A stretch of 64,000 bases of DNA. Source: Lota lota. Lineage: Eukaryota; Chordata; Actinopteri; Gadiformes; Lotidae. Where the stretch lies: NCBI GenBank assembly GCA_026745465.1, contig JACYXH010000473.1:7897191-7961190 (forward strand), given 5' to 3'. Positions 22,649 through 33,400 of this stretch are shown here, one piece after another (the stretch's first letter is position 1; each line of letters starts with the position of its first letter). Both the position numbers and the translations under genes were made by a program. The notes beneath the pieces were generated by a model that saw only the letters and a list, made by a program, of their open reading frames with translations, searched no databases and had not been told where the DNA came from.

Positions 22649-23386
22649 AGTAAATGTATGTGTGTTGTGTGATTGTCCTAACAGCTATAGATATTTTTCA
22701 TTTCTACTCTAATCTATTTGTTTCTGGATGGCTAACTAGGGGCGAAAAGGCCATGATGTATAAATAGCCATAATTGAATCATATAAAACATTTTCCATTG
22801 TATTTAGGATTCGATCATTGTTAAAGCTACATTTTCTTAACCATCTCCATTGACACTCTTGATGACAAAATATAAATCCCAAAACAGGCTGGTGTTTTAT
22901 GCATATGAGAGAGAGGATGTAGGAACATTAGTCTGTAAACCGTTGGGGGAAACCCTGTGGATTCCTCAACGACATACAGTCTGATTAATGTACAGACCGA
23001 TGGACCAATGGAAAACGATCCTCAGGGGCAAAGCAAACAGCTATGTTGCGGTTTTGTCATCCCTGTCATCCCATCGTTCTAACTGTTTCGCCCTTCACGT
23101 AATGTGTGCACTGTCTGATAGCTCAGGCCGGACTGGCGTGAAAGACGCAGAGAAAACACACGTACTGTAGGCCTACACATACTATATACACACACAACAC
23201 AATATGTTCTCAAAACCATATGTACATGGCAGCTTAGCAAACTGCGTGCCGCCGTCTCTCCACCGATGACAGCCGAGTCTACATTGACCGTCGAGTGTCG
23301 CGCGCATATAGCGCGCGCACGGCACGGCCGCGGACTCTCGTCAGCGCGCAGCGCGCCATATCGCCCCGTCGTCTTCATCGTCGCCG

Positions 23387-23423
<37 letters not shown>

Positions 23424-23460
23424 TTCTTCGACCACCGCCTCTCGCCTCCGAGCCGTCCGG
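22649..23460. other. galr1 3' flank and probable 3' UTR
   Basis: Directly after the galr1 stop (minus strand) comes CpG-rich sequence. It includes an (ATC)n trinucleotide array at 23389-23421 and a CG-rich inverted repeat around 23299-23317 (GCGCGC, 5-nt AT loop, GCGCGC). I could not settle on a polyadenylation signal. Farther left the sequence is unremarkable. Confidence 0.5.
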
Positions 23461-23796
23461 CTACACCGCCTCGTGACTTCCCGTGAACGGTGACGCGTCT
23501 GCGCGGCCGCGGCGGACGTCGCGCTTGTCGTCGAGCCGAGGCTCGCGGGCCGGCGCCGCGCGGCTGCGACGCCGGAACACCTGCTTGTAGGACTTCCTGA
23601 AGTTCTCGGAGAGGAAGGCGTAGATCACGGGGTTGACGGAGGAGTTGCTGTAGGCCAGGCAGTGCGCCAGCATGCGGAAGTAGAAGGACGCCTGGTTGAG
23701 GGGGAAGTGGCCGAACTCCACCCACAGGTGCAGGATGTGGTGGGGCAGCCACGAGAGGCCGAACACCACCACCACCACCAGCACCGTCTGGGTGGT
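23461..23796 (-). CDS. galr1: galr1 last exon: TM6, TM7, C-tail
   Basis: The acceptor ...CGCGCAG precedes TTQTVLVVVVVFGLSWLPHH (phase 0), matching human TAQTVLVVVVVFGISWLPHH. The two adjacent His and the later His/Glu of TM6 (HHILHLWVEF), known from human mutagenesis to contact galanin, are kept. TM7 has NSSVNPVIYAF (NPxxY). The tail FLSENFRKSYKQVF matches helix 8, but what follows (RRRSRAAPAREPRLDDKRD and on) is Arg-rich. It lacks the cysteine that human GALR1 has just after helix 8. The stop is TAG at 23463-23461. Confidence 0.96.
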   Translation of the reverse strand, partial: TTQTVLVVVVVFGLSWLPHHILHLWVEFGHFPLNQASFYFRMLAHCLAYSNSSVNPVIYAFLSENFRKSYKQVFRRRSRAAPAREPRLDDKRDVRRGRADASPFTGSHEAV

Positions 23797-24428
23797 CTGC
23801 GCGGGACGTCCCGCAGAGGGAGAGGACGAGTTTGCGTTGGGATGAATGACATCGAATGTGGCATGTGGAGAATGGAATATGGAATAATGACACAAACAGT
23901 ATAGCTTAACATATATGTACGAATCATACAAATATAACACATTCAATAATTAACTTGGGGACATTTTTTAAATACAACGTAGACGTGCATATCATATGCG
24001 ATACAATTGCCTCCAAAGGGCTTTGAACCACAAAAAATTTAAATTCTCATTAATGGTGAGCATGGCCTGCATTTTAAAAGACTACAGCTTTGTGAGTGCA
24101 GGCTCCTCTACACCTTGAAGCGGACGAGCTGTTGAAATGTAAGGGGGGGGGGGGGGGGGGGGGTGCAGCTGTTCTCACCTGCTCGGTCACATCCACGAGC
24201 CGGAGGGGAGGGGCCGAGGAGAGGAAGATAAAAATAGAAAAACACATTTGAAAGGATTTGAAAAGATTTGAAACGATTTTTTAGGAGGATATGAGTCTTT
24301 TTCATTTTTGAAAGAAGCTGATATACAGTTGTCTACAAACCTTCCTTTTGGAGATTTCAGATTTTTTGGAAACGTTCGTTAGATTTTTGTGCAAATGATT
24401 TAAAACCTGCAACGGAGGGGATGCAGTG

Positions 24429-24495
<67 letters not shown>

Positions 24496-25276
24496 ATTTA
24501 TTATTTGCTAATCTTGTTATCTAAAGCATCCAAATAATCAAAATGATATCATTCATATTTTCTAACATCATTCTGATCTCGTCTTTTATCGACAAACTCC
24601 AACACTCCGGAACGCACGCACTCACCTTCGCGTAGCACACCGTTATGAGCGCGAGGGGCAGAAGGTAGCCGAACACGAACGTGCACACCACGTACGCCTT
24701 CTTGTGCGGGTCGGGCCACTCGTCCCAGCAGTACATATTGTTGTCCCCACTCTCCACGATGCTCTGGTATTGCGCCACGGGCACCGCCATGCCCAGTGAC
24801 AGAGCCCAGATCACCAGCACCCCCAGGGTGGCGTGCCGCACCACGCGGATGGACGAGGACCTGCGCGAGTGGACGATGGCCACGTAACGGTCCACGGACA
24901 TGGCGGACAGCGTGAAGATGCTGACCAGCATGGACACGGTGAAGAAGTAATGGATGAACTTACAGATGAATGCGCCAAGCACCCACGTGGGCAGCATGTA
25001 TATGGTGGATTGGAAGGGCACGCAGAAGAGCAGGTAGGACAGGTCAGCCACGCTCAGGTTGAGGATGAACACGTTGGTTGTGCCGCGCGGGCGGTCCGGT
25101 TTGCTGCGCGCGAGGACCGTGATCACCGTGGAGTTTCCGAGCACGCCCAGGATGAATACAAGGCCGAACACCAGCAGGGAGATCAGATTATCCACGCCGA
25201 TGCCGAAGATCACATTGGCGGGAGGTATCCCAGCGTGCGTGTTTAGCAGCAGACTTTGATTGTCCATTAAGTCCAT
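23461..25276 (-). CDS. galr1: galr1, galanin receptor type 1 (gene span, spliced)
   Basis: Class A G-protein-coupled receptor for the neuropeptide galanin, expected in the plasma membrane of neurons. In mammals GALR1 couples to Gi/o and lowers cAMP. Two exons are certain: 25276-24626 (217 codons, N-terminus to end of TM5) and 23796-23461 (TM6 to C-terminus, 111 codons plus stop). Mammalian GALR1 has a small middle exon for intracellular loop 3 (about 22 residues). It should lie between 24620 and 23797 but no match is visible. With that exon the protein would be about 350 residues, the usual length. The gene is head to head with mbp, an ancient vertebrate arrangement. The teleost paralogue (a or b) cannot be assigned here. 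Confidence 0.95.
23797..24625 (-). other. galr1 intronic interval; loop-3 exon not found
   Basis: Contains a 21-nt poly-G (24143-24163) and an (AT)n of about 60 nt (24430-24490). On the sense strand the poly-G is a C tract. Just downstream of it is an acceptor-like TTTCAACAG, 15 nt (LVRFK) and a GT. A donor-like CAG|GTGAGA lies at about 24180-24175. Neither encodes anything like the loop-3 sequence of other GALR1 proteins. The exon may be lost, highly diverged, or dropped at one of the difficult repeats. Confidence 0.6.
24626..25276 (-). CDS. galr1: galr1 exon 1: N-terminus through TM5
   Basis: Encodes MDLMDNQS... to ...CYAK, followed by a good donor GTGAGT (phase 0). Visible GPCR hallmarks: N-glycosylation site N6-Q-S; N48 in TM1; LSVADL with D78 in TM2; C105 before TM3 and C183 in extracellular loop 2 (MYCWDEW) for the conserved disulfide; DRY at 129-131; W157 in TM4; P207 in TM5. 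TM2-TM3 (FICKFIHYFFTVSMLVSIFT) reads almost as in human GALR1. I chose the ATG at 25276 because it is upstream and in frame; M4 is an alternative start. Confidence 0.97.
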
Positions 25277-25530
25277 TTTATTGTCTTGTTCTCTAAGTTA
25301 TGTTTTCATTAAACACGCAGGGGGTGTGCGTAAAAACCTTCTTTAAGTAACGCGTAAAGTGGAAACTCACTCGTCTCGTGTATGATCGGCTCTAAATGGT
25401 TCGCATTTACTCCACAAAACACAAGAGCGGACTACTCCCTGTCTTAGAACGAGCAACGTCACCAGTCTGTGAGCACGTCTCAACCAATGGCAGACGGTCT
25501 ACCTATCCGCTTGGGTGCAGCGAGGTACAA
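25277..25530 (-). promoter_or_regulatory. galr1 5' UTR and probable promoter
   Basis: Upstream of the galr1 ATG. It holds a CCAAT box on the plus strand (25474-25478) and a TGACGT half-CRE on the minus strand (25461-25456). CREB-type control of mammalian Galr1 is established. Use of these particular sites is inferred from position only. No clear TATA box is seen at a convincing distance. Confidence 0.4.
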
Positions 25531-25561
25531 GCAATTAAGCAGCCCTCTATCACTACACTAT

Positions 25562-25563
<2 letters not shown>

Positions 25564-25625
<62 letters not shown>

Positions 25626-25665
25626 CACGCACACACACACGCACGCACGCACGCACGCACGCACG
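25564..25665. repeat. (CA)n/(CGCA)n microsatellite
   Basis: About 60 nt of CA passes into CGCA units near the right end. It lies about 0.3 kb upstream of the galr1 start codon. Confidence 0.95.
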
Positions 25666-27149
25666 TTTTTTTTAAAACCTCTATTATCGTCCATGGCAAC
25701 CCAGCCACGCGAGGACGTGATCGTTATGCAGTAGGACAGACGGACGGGGACAGATCTGTTAGAGGATAAGCATCTGGAAATGACGGCCAAGATGTTGAGC
25801 AGGGACATCAGGTGACCACAACATCAACGTGATATAATCTGAAAGCAGCCACGGGTCACTGCAGGTGAATGGAAATAATGTTTAATCTAGGCTAAAATAT
25901 CACACAACGAGGCAAGAAACACGGTAGAAAGTTCACAATCAAAATTCAGCGCCCTTGAAACAGAACAGGACAACTCGTTTTAAAATCACCTTCTTCCTCA
26001 CACCATCACCCTTTGAGAGGTGTTGAGAGAGAAAGAGAGACAGAAAGAGAGAGAGAAAGAGAGAGAGCACACAATTACTCATAATAGAAGGGGAGGGGGA
26101 GGTGGCTTTTTCCAACGTGAAAATCTATTTCCCAACACCGTGACACGATGTATTGATAGATGATATCTCCCAGGATAAAAACAACGTGGGTGTGTAAACA
26201 TTCTGGGTTGTTATGGCCTTTTTACGTTGAGGAATTCTCTTCAGGACCAAGGACAGCTCCTCCACCCCTGTTCTCTAGCCTTGGATGTTAAAAGCCTTCA
26301 GCAACACAATGCTTCCATATATAAAAACATTGTATACTAATATCAATCTAGTCTGCACTCCGGTTGTCCATGTAGGTCTATTATAGAATAAGAATAATTA
26401 TTATGACCGCATAACTATATATAATAATCGATCATCTAATAACAATATGCCCAAAATAGTTTCCAATGATCTTAGAACTATGACCGAGCAATAATGGATT
26501 CCTTACATTCTATAGGCATGTACATTTCAACAAGAAAACGAGCAGTACATAAATGGCTACGTGCTTCTGAATATATTGCTTATTTTGACCTTCTGCATTA
26601 AAGTAAAAAAATAAAAGTACTCCAATTTATTTGTTTTTCATTTATTTGGAATTGTTTCATTTCGTCTTCCAGTCTTTATCTTCTTCATCTAAACATTTCA
26701 TATTGTATTTGTAAGCGTGTATTTGACTTATATTTGTATAACTGTCATTACCCGGTTTAAATAAAGGTAGAAAACGACATTCAATATTTCTCAATGCCCT
26801 GTTCCATCTTGTCTGAAAAGAACAGGAGAATGAAATCCAACATATTTATCACAGCCACCATATAATTGGCTTTCGGAAATCATCACCTCATCTCGAAATA
26901 GCCTTGAGATAATTTCCCTAGTAGTGTATCTCGTACATGCATAATTCCACATGTTTTATAAGGGAATATCAATTTTGAGATAGACAAATCTGTCATATTT
27001 TTGTAACTTTCATAGTCAAGAAAACAACATTCCATTGTAGTTCGGTTTCATGCAGTCAACATTCAGCCAATGGAAAAACCAAATCACATGTATAAATAAC
27101 CTCCTTTAAAGATGAAAATGCGAAGAAAAGAACCTTGCATCGTAAATGC
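25666..27149. other. AT-rich intergenic, no gene seen
   Basis: Unique sequence with a short imperfect AG patch at 26024-26068. There is no open frame longer than the local background. Confidence 0.55.
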
Positions 27150-27260
27150 ATAGGGGTGTTTGTGTCCCAAAGGTAGAATGGTTCTGGGGTTGATCCCCAT
27201 GTCCATAGTCTACCTGTAGGCATCCCTGAGAAAGATTCCTAACCCCTACTGTGGTCTGAA
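27150..27260 (+). mobile_element. tRNA-derived SINE, diverged copy
   Basis: GGGTTGATCCCC (B-box-like) is followed by CTACCTGTAGGCATCCCTGAG. This is the same order as the element at the window start, with several substitutions. Confidence 0.6.
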
Positions 27261-28362
27261 ATAGTATATCAATAACCTTAACCTTACAATACGATAAATA
27301 AATAAAAAGACAACAGTCAATGGGATTACAGCATTACGCCATGGACTTAATTACCCCCACAATATACTTAGGATCAAAAAGTATAATCTCACAGACATGA
27401 ACAGACCCCCGCCTTCTCACACAGGTGCTGAACCCATTAGAGGAAGAAGAAGAAGAAGAAGAAGAGAGGACAGAGACTGATTCGGTGTTGCCATGGCAGT
27501 GGACCATGGAGAACAGGCCGCCACATCAGCAGACCTTTCGAGCCAATCAACTGAAAAGGTTTCACTTGCTCTGTTCCAAACAGCCAGGAGTCATAGGGGA
27601 GGGTTTGGAAACATATTATGTGGGTCAGTTTGTGCGTATTTGCCTACCATTTTCTTTCTTTGTTTCTAGTTTTCTTTTCAACCAGCGTGGGACAATTACA
27701 GGATACATCCACCAGAAACCGATGAACATGAACTAGACATTTTTCATAGAGGCATCATCGTAGGATAAACGCAGGTGGAAAGTACCACACTAATTATGGG
27801 TCTGCTCCTCATTGCAATATCCCGCCTTAAGAATTTACCTTGTGCCCTGGTGCATAAAATAAAAACTCCTCTGTGAAAAGTGTGTATTGACTCACATGTA
27901 TGATCACAGGTCAGCAATCACTGCTGTGAGAATATACATATAGGACTAAATACACAGAGATCAGGTAGTGTTTGTTTTCAACAGTGCAATTTACTAAACT
28001 AGCAGTAGAGGATGCTAACGGTGCTAGCCTCCACTCAGAACTACACGCTTTCCTCTTTCCTCCCATACTTCCATCACTATGGAGATATGATGGGTTTGAG
28101 ATGCCTGGTTTATTTCTGTATGTTTTCATCCTAGTTAGTCTGACAAGTGCTTTGCCTCTCCATGCAGTGAAAAGACAGTTGAACAAAAAGATCCCAAGGC
28201 TTTTTTTTCAAGGCTTCCTCAGCAGTACACATTTCAGAAAAGAAACGTCTGAATGTGGAATATTTTGCAATAGCAAAATTATATTGCAAACCCACAGGCA
28301 ATGTGTGCCCACCTAGATTGCTTCATAATAGCATGTGAGAAGCAACCAGTTTGTCTCTTGAG
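27261..28362. other. Intergenic, no gene seen
   Basis: Has a short (AGA)n at 27442-27462. The open frames at 27425-27736 and 27911-28316 show no domain and no splice context. Confidence 0.5.
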
Positions 28363-28388
28363 ATTATTATTAATTATTATTATTATTA
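28363..28388. repeat. (TTA)n target microsatellite, left flank
   Basis: ATTATTATTAATTATTATT-type sequence abuts the left end of the large element. A matching ATT array abuts its right end. Confidence 0.85.
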
Positions 28389-28399
28389 GGGTGTCGAGG
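28389..28399 (+). repeat. Left subterminal inverted repeat
   Basis: GGGTGTCGAGG is the exact reverse complement of 52058-52068. The next bases, GGACGAAGTCC, form a small dyad. The first TTGGAAC of the satellite begins only about 20 nt farther in. Confidence 0.75.
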
Positions 28400-28418
28400 A
28401 CGAAGTCCAAGACAACCT

Positions 28419-29410
28419 CTTGGAACGATACGAAAAGATTAGCTAATTGGAATGATTAGCAAATTGGAACGATACGAAAAGATTAGGAAATTGGAACGAT
28501 ACGAAAAGATTAGCAAATTGGAACGATACAGAGAAGATTAGCAAATTGGAACGATACAGAGAAGATTAGCTATTTGGAACGATTAGGAAATTGGAACGAT
28601 ACAGAGAATCTTAGGAAATTGGAACGATACAGAGAAGATTAGCTATTTGGAACGATTAGGAAATTGGAACGATACGAAAAGATTAGGAAATTGGAACGAT
28701 ACGAAAAGATTAGGAAATTGGAACGATACAGAGAAGATTAGCAAATTGGAATGATTAGCAAATTTGGAACGATACGAAAAGATTAGCAAATTGGAACGAT
28801 ACGAAAAGATTAGCAAATTGGAACGATACGAAAAGATTAGGAAATTGGAACGATACAGAGAAGATTAGCAAATTGGAACGATACAAAGAAGATTAGCAAA
28901 TTGGAACGATTAGCAAATTGGAACGATACGAAAAGATTAGCAAATTGGAACGATACAGAGAAGATTAGCAAATTGGAACGATTAGCAAATTGGAACGATA
29001 CAGAGAAGATTAGCAAATTGGAACGATACGGAGAATATTAGGAAATTGGAACGATACAGAGAAGATTAGCTATTTGGAACGATTAGGAAATTGGAACGGT
29101 ACAGAGAATATTAGCAAATTGGAACGATACAGAGAAGATTAGCTATTTGGAACGATTAGGAAATTGGAACGATACAGAGAAGATTAGGAAATTGGAACGA
29201 TACAGAGAAGATTAGCAAATTGGAATGATTAGCAAATTTGGAACGATACGAAAAGATTAGCAAATTGGAACGATACGAAAAGATTAGCAAATTGGAACGA
29301 TACGAAAAGATTAGGAAATTGGAACGATACAGAGAAGATTAGCAATTTGGAACGATACAAAGAAGATTAGCAAATTGGAACGATTAGCAAATTGGAACGA
29401 TACGAAAAGA
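28419..29410 (+). repeat. Left edge of satellite, GATACGAAAA-variant zone
   Basis: Units here often carry the linker GATACGAAAA (27-bp unit) and include TTGGAATGATTAGCAAATTT. That phrase occurs at 28746 and again at 29220, showing a local duplication of about 474 bp. I did not see this linker in the array core. Confidence 0.85.
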
Positions 29411-31099
29411 TTAGCAAATTGGAACGATACAGAGAAGATTAGTTAATTGGAACGATTAGCAAATTGGAACGATACAGAGAAGATTAGCAAATTGGAACGA
29501 TACGGAGAATATTAGGAAATTGGAACGATACAGAGAAGATTAGCTATTTGGAACGATTAGGAAATTGGAACGGTACAGAGAATATTAGCAAATTGGAACG
29601 ATACAGAGAAGATTAGCTATTTGGAACGATTAGGAAATTGGAACGATACAGAGAAGATTAGGAAATTGGAACGATAGAGAGAAGATTAGGAAATTGGAAC
29701 GATACGGAGAATATTAGGAAATTGGAACGATACAGAGAAGATTGGGAAATTGGAACGATACAGAGGAGATTAGGAAATTGGAACGATACGGAGAATATTA
29801 GGAAATTGGAACGATACAGAGAAGATTAGCTATTTGGAACGATTAGCAAATTGGAACGATACAGAGAATATTAGGAAATTGGAACGATTACAGAGAAGAT
29901 TAGCTATTTGAAACGATTAGGAAATTGGAACGATACAGAGAAGATTAGCTATTTGGAACGATTAGCAAATTGGAACGATACAGAGAATATTAGGAAATTG
30001 GAACGATACAGAGAAGATTAGCTATTTGGAACGATTAGGAAATTGGAACGATACAGAGAAGATTGGGAAATTGGAACGATACAGAGAAGATTAGGAAATT
30101 GGAACGATACGGAGAATATTAGGAAATTGGAACGATACAGAGAAGATTAGCTATTTGGAACGATTAGCAAATTGGAACGATACAGAGAAGATTAGGAAAT
30201 TGGAACGATACGGAGAATATTAGGAAATTGGAACGATACAGAGAAGATTAGCTATTTGGAACGATTAGCAAATTGGAACGATACAGAGAATATTAGGAAA
30301 TTGGAATGATACAGAGAAGATTAGCTATTTGGAACGATTAGGAAATTGGAACGATACAGAGAAGATTGGGACATTGGAACGATACAGAGAAGATTAGGAA
30401 ATTGGAACGATACGGAGAATATTAGGAAATTGGAACGATACAGAGAATATTAGCTATTTGGAACGATTAGCAAATTGGAACGATACAGAGAATATTAGGA
30501 AATTGGAACGATTACAGAGAAGATTAGCTATTTGAAACGATTAGGAAATTGGAACGATACAGAGAAGATTAGCTATTTGGAACGATTAGGAAATTGGAAC
30601 GATACGGAGAATATTAGGAAATTGGAACGATACAGAGAAGATTAGCTATTTGGAACGATTAGCAAATTGGAACGATACAGAGAATATTAGGAAATTGGAA
30701 CGATACAGAGAAGATTAGCTATTTGGAACGATTAGCAAATTGGAACGATACGGAGAATATTAGGAAATTGGAACGATACAGAGAAGATTAGCTATTTGGA
30801 ACGATTAGCAAATTGGAACGATACAGAGAAGATTAGCTATTTGGAACGATTAGGAAATTGGAACGATACAGAGAAGATTAGCAATTTGGAACGATTAGGA
30901 AATTGGAACGATACAGAGAATATTAGGAAATTGGAACGATACAGAGAAGATTAGCTATTTGGAACGATTAGCAAATTGGAACGATACAGAGAAGATTAGG
31001 AAATTGGAACGATACAGAGAAGATTAGGAAATTGGAACGATACGGAGAATATTAGGAAATTGGAACGATACAGAGAAGATTAGCTATTTGGAACGATTA

Positions 31100-33400
31100 G
31101 GAAATTGGAACGATACAGAGAAGATTGGGAAATTGGAAGGATACAGAGAAGATTAGGAAATTGGAACGATACGGAGAATATTAGGAAATTGGAATGATAC
31201 AGAGAAGATTAGCTATTTGGAACGATTAGCAAATTGGAACGATACAGAGAATATTAGGAAATTGGAACGATTACAGAGAAGATTAGCTATTTGAAACGAT
31301 TAGGAAATTGGAACGATACAGAGAAGATTAGCTATTTGGAACGATTAGCAAATTGGAACGATACAGAGAATATTAGGAAATTGGAACGATACAGAGAAGA
31401 TTAGCTATTTGAAACGATTAGGAAATTGGAACGATACAGAGAAGATTAGCTATTTGGAACGATTAGGAAATTGGAACGATACAGAGAATATTAGGAAATT
31501 GGAACGATACAGAGAAGATTAGCTATTTGGAACGATTAGGAAATTGGAACGATACAGAGAAGATTGGGAAATTGGAACGATACAGAGAAGATTAGGAAAT
31601 TGGAACGATACGGAGAATATTAGGAAATTGGAACGATACAGAGAAGATTAGCTATTTGGAACGATTAGCAAATTGGAACGATACAGAGAAGATTAGCTAT
31701 TTGGAACGATTAGGAAATTGGAACGATACAGAGAAGATTAGCTATTTGGAACGATTAGGAAATTGGAACCATACAGAGAAGATTAGCTATTTGGAACGAT
31801 TAGCAAATTGGAACGATACAGAGAATATTAGGAAATTGGAACGATACAGAGAAGATTAGCTATTTGAAACGATTAGGAAATTGGAACGATACAGAGAAGA
31901 TTAGCTATTTGGAACGATTAGGAAATTGGAACGATACAGAGAATATTAGGAAATTGGAACGATACAGAGAAGATTAGCTATTTGGAACGATTAGGAAATT
32001 GGAACGATACAGAGAAGATTGGGAAATTGGAACGATACAGAGAAGATTAGGAAATTGGAACGATACGGAGAATATTAGGAAATTGGAACGATACAGAGAA
32101 GATTAGCTATTTGGAACGATTAGCAAATTGGAACGATACAGAGAAGATTAGCTATTTGGAACGATTAGGAAATTGGAACGATACAGAGAAGATTAGCTAT
32201 TTGGAACGATTAGGAAATTGGAACGATACAGAGAATATTAGGAAATTGGAACGATACAGAGAAGATTAGCTATTTGAAACGATTAGGAAATTGGAACGAT
32301 ACAGAGAAGATTAGCTATTTGGAACGATTAGGAAATTGGAACGATACAGAGAATATTAGGAAATTGGAACGATACAGAGAAGATTAGCTATTTGGAACGA
32401 TTAGGAAATTGGAACGATACAGAGAAGATTGGGAAATTGGAACGATACAGAGAAGATTAGGAAATTGGAACGATACGGAGAATATTAGGAAATTGGAACG
32501 ATACAGAGAAGATTAGCTATTTGGAACGATTAGCAAATTGGAACTATACAGAGAATATCAGGAAATTGGAACGATACAGAGAAGATTAGCTATTTGAAAC
32601 GATTAGGAAATTGGAACGATACAGAGAAGATTAGCTATTTGGAACGATTAGGAAATTGGAACGATACAGAGAAGATTAGCTATTTGGAACGATACAGAGA
32701 AGATTAGGAAATTGGAACGATACGGAGAATATTAGGAAATTGGAACGATACAGAGAAGATTAGCTATTTGGAACGATTAGGAAATTGGAACGATACAGAG
32801 AAGATTAGCTATTTGGAACGATTAGGAAATTGGAACGATACAGAGAATATTAGGAAATTGGAACGATACAGAGAAGATTAGCTATTTGGAACGATTAGGA
32901 AATTGGAACGATACAGAGAAGATTGGGAAATTGGAACGATACAGAGAAGATTAGGAAATTGGAACGATACGGAGAATATTAGGAAATTGGAACGATACAG
33001 AGAAGATTAGCTATTTGGAACGATTAGCAAATTGGAACGATACAGAGAATATTAGGAAATTGGAACGATTACAGAGAAGATTAGCTATTTGAAACGATTA
33101 GGAAATTGGAACGATACAGAGAAGATTAGCTATTTGAAACGATTAGGAAATTGGAACGATACAGAGAAGATTGGGAAATTGGAACGATACAGAGAAGATT
33201 AGGAAATTGGAACGATACGGAGAATATTAGGAAATTGGAACGATACAGAGAAGATTAGCTATTTGGAACGATTAGCAAATTGGAACGATACAGAGAAGAT
33301 TAGCTATTTGGAACGATTAGGAAATTGGAACGATACAGAGAAGATTAGCTATTTGGAACGATTAGGAAATTGGAACGATACAGAGAATATTAGGAAATTG
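31100..33400 (+). repeat. Satellite sub-region with ~0.45-kb higher-order period
   Basis: The diagnostic word GATTGGGAAATTGG recurs at about 31123, 31562, 32018, 32428 and 32921 (spacings about 439, 456, 410 and 493). Each is followed by a GATACGGAGAATATT unit. Confidence 0.75.

Noticed and set aside
24114-24128. 15-nt micro-exon (LVRFK) as the missing galr1 loop-3 exon
   Set aside because: It has acceptor- and donor-like flanks and suitable phase, but it is far too short and unlike any GALR1 loop-3 sequence I know.
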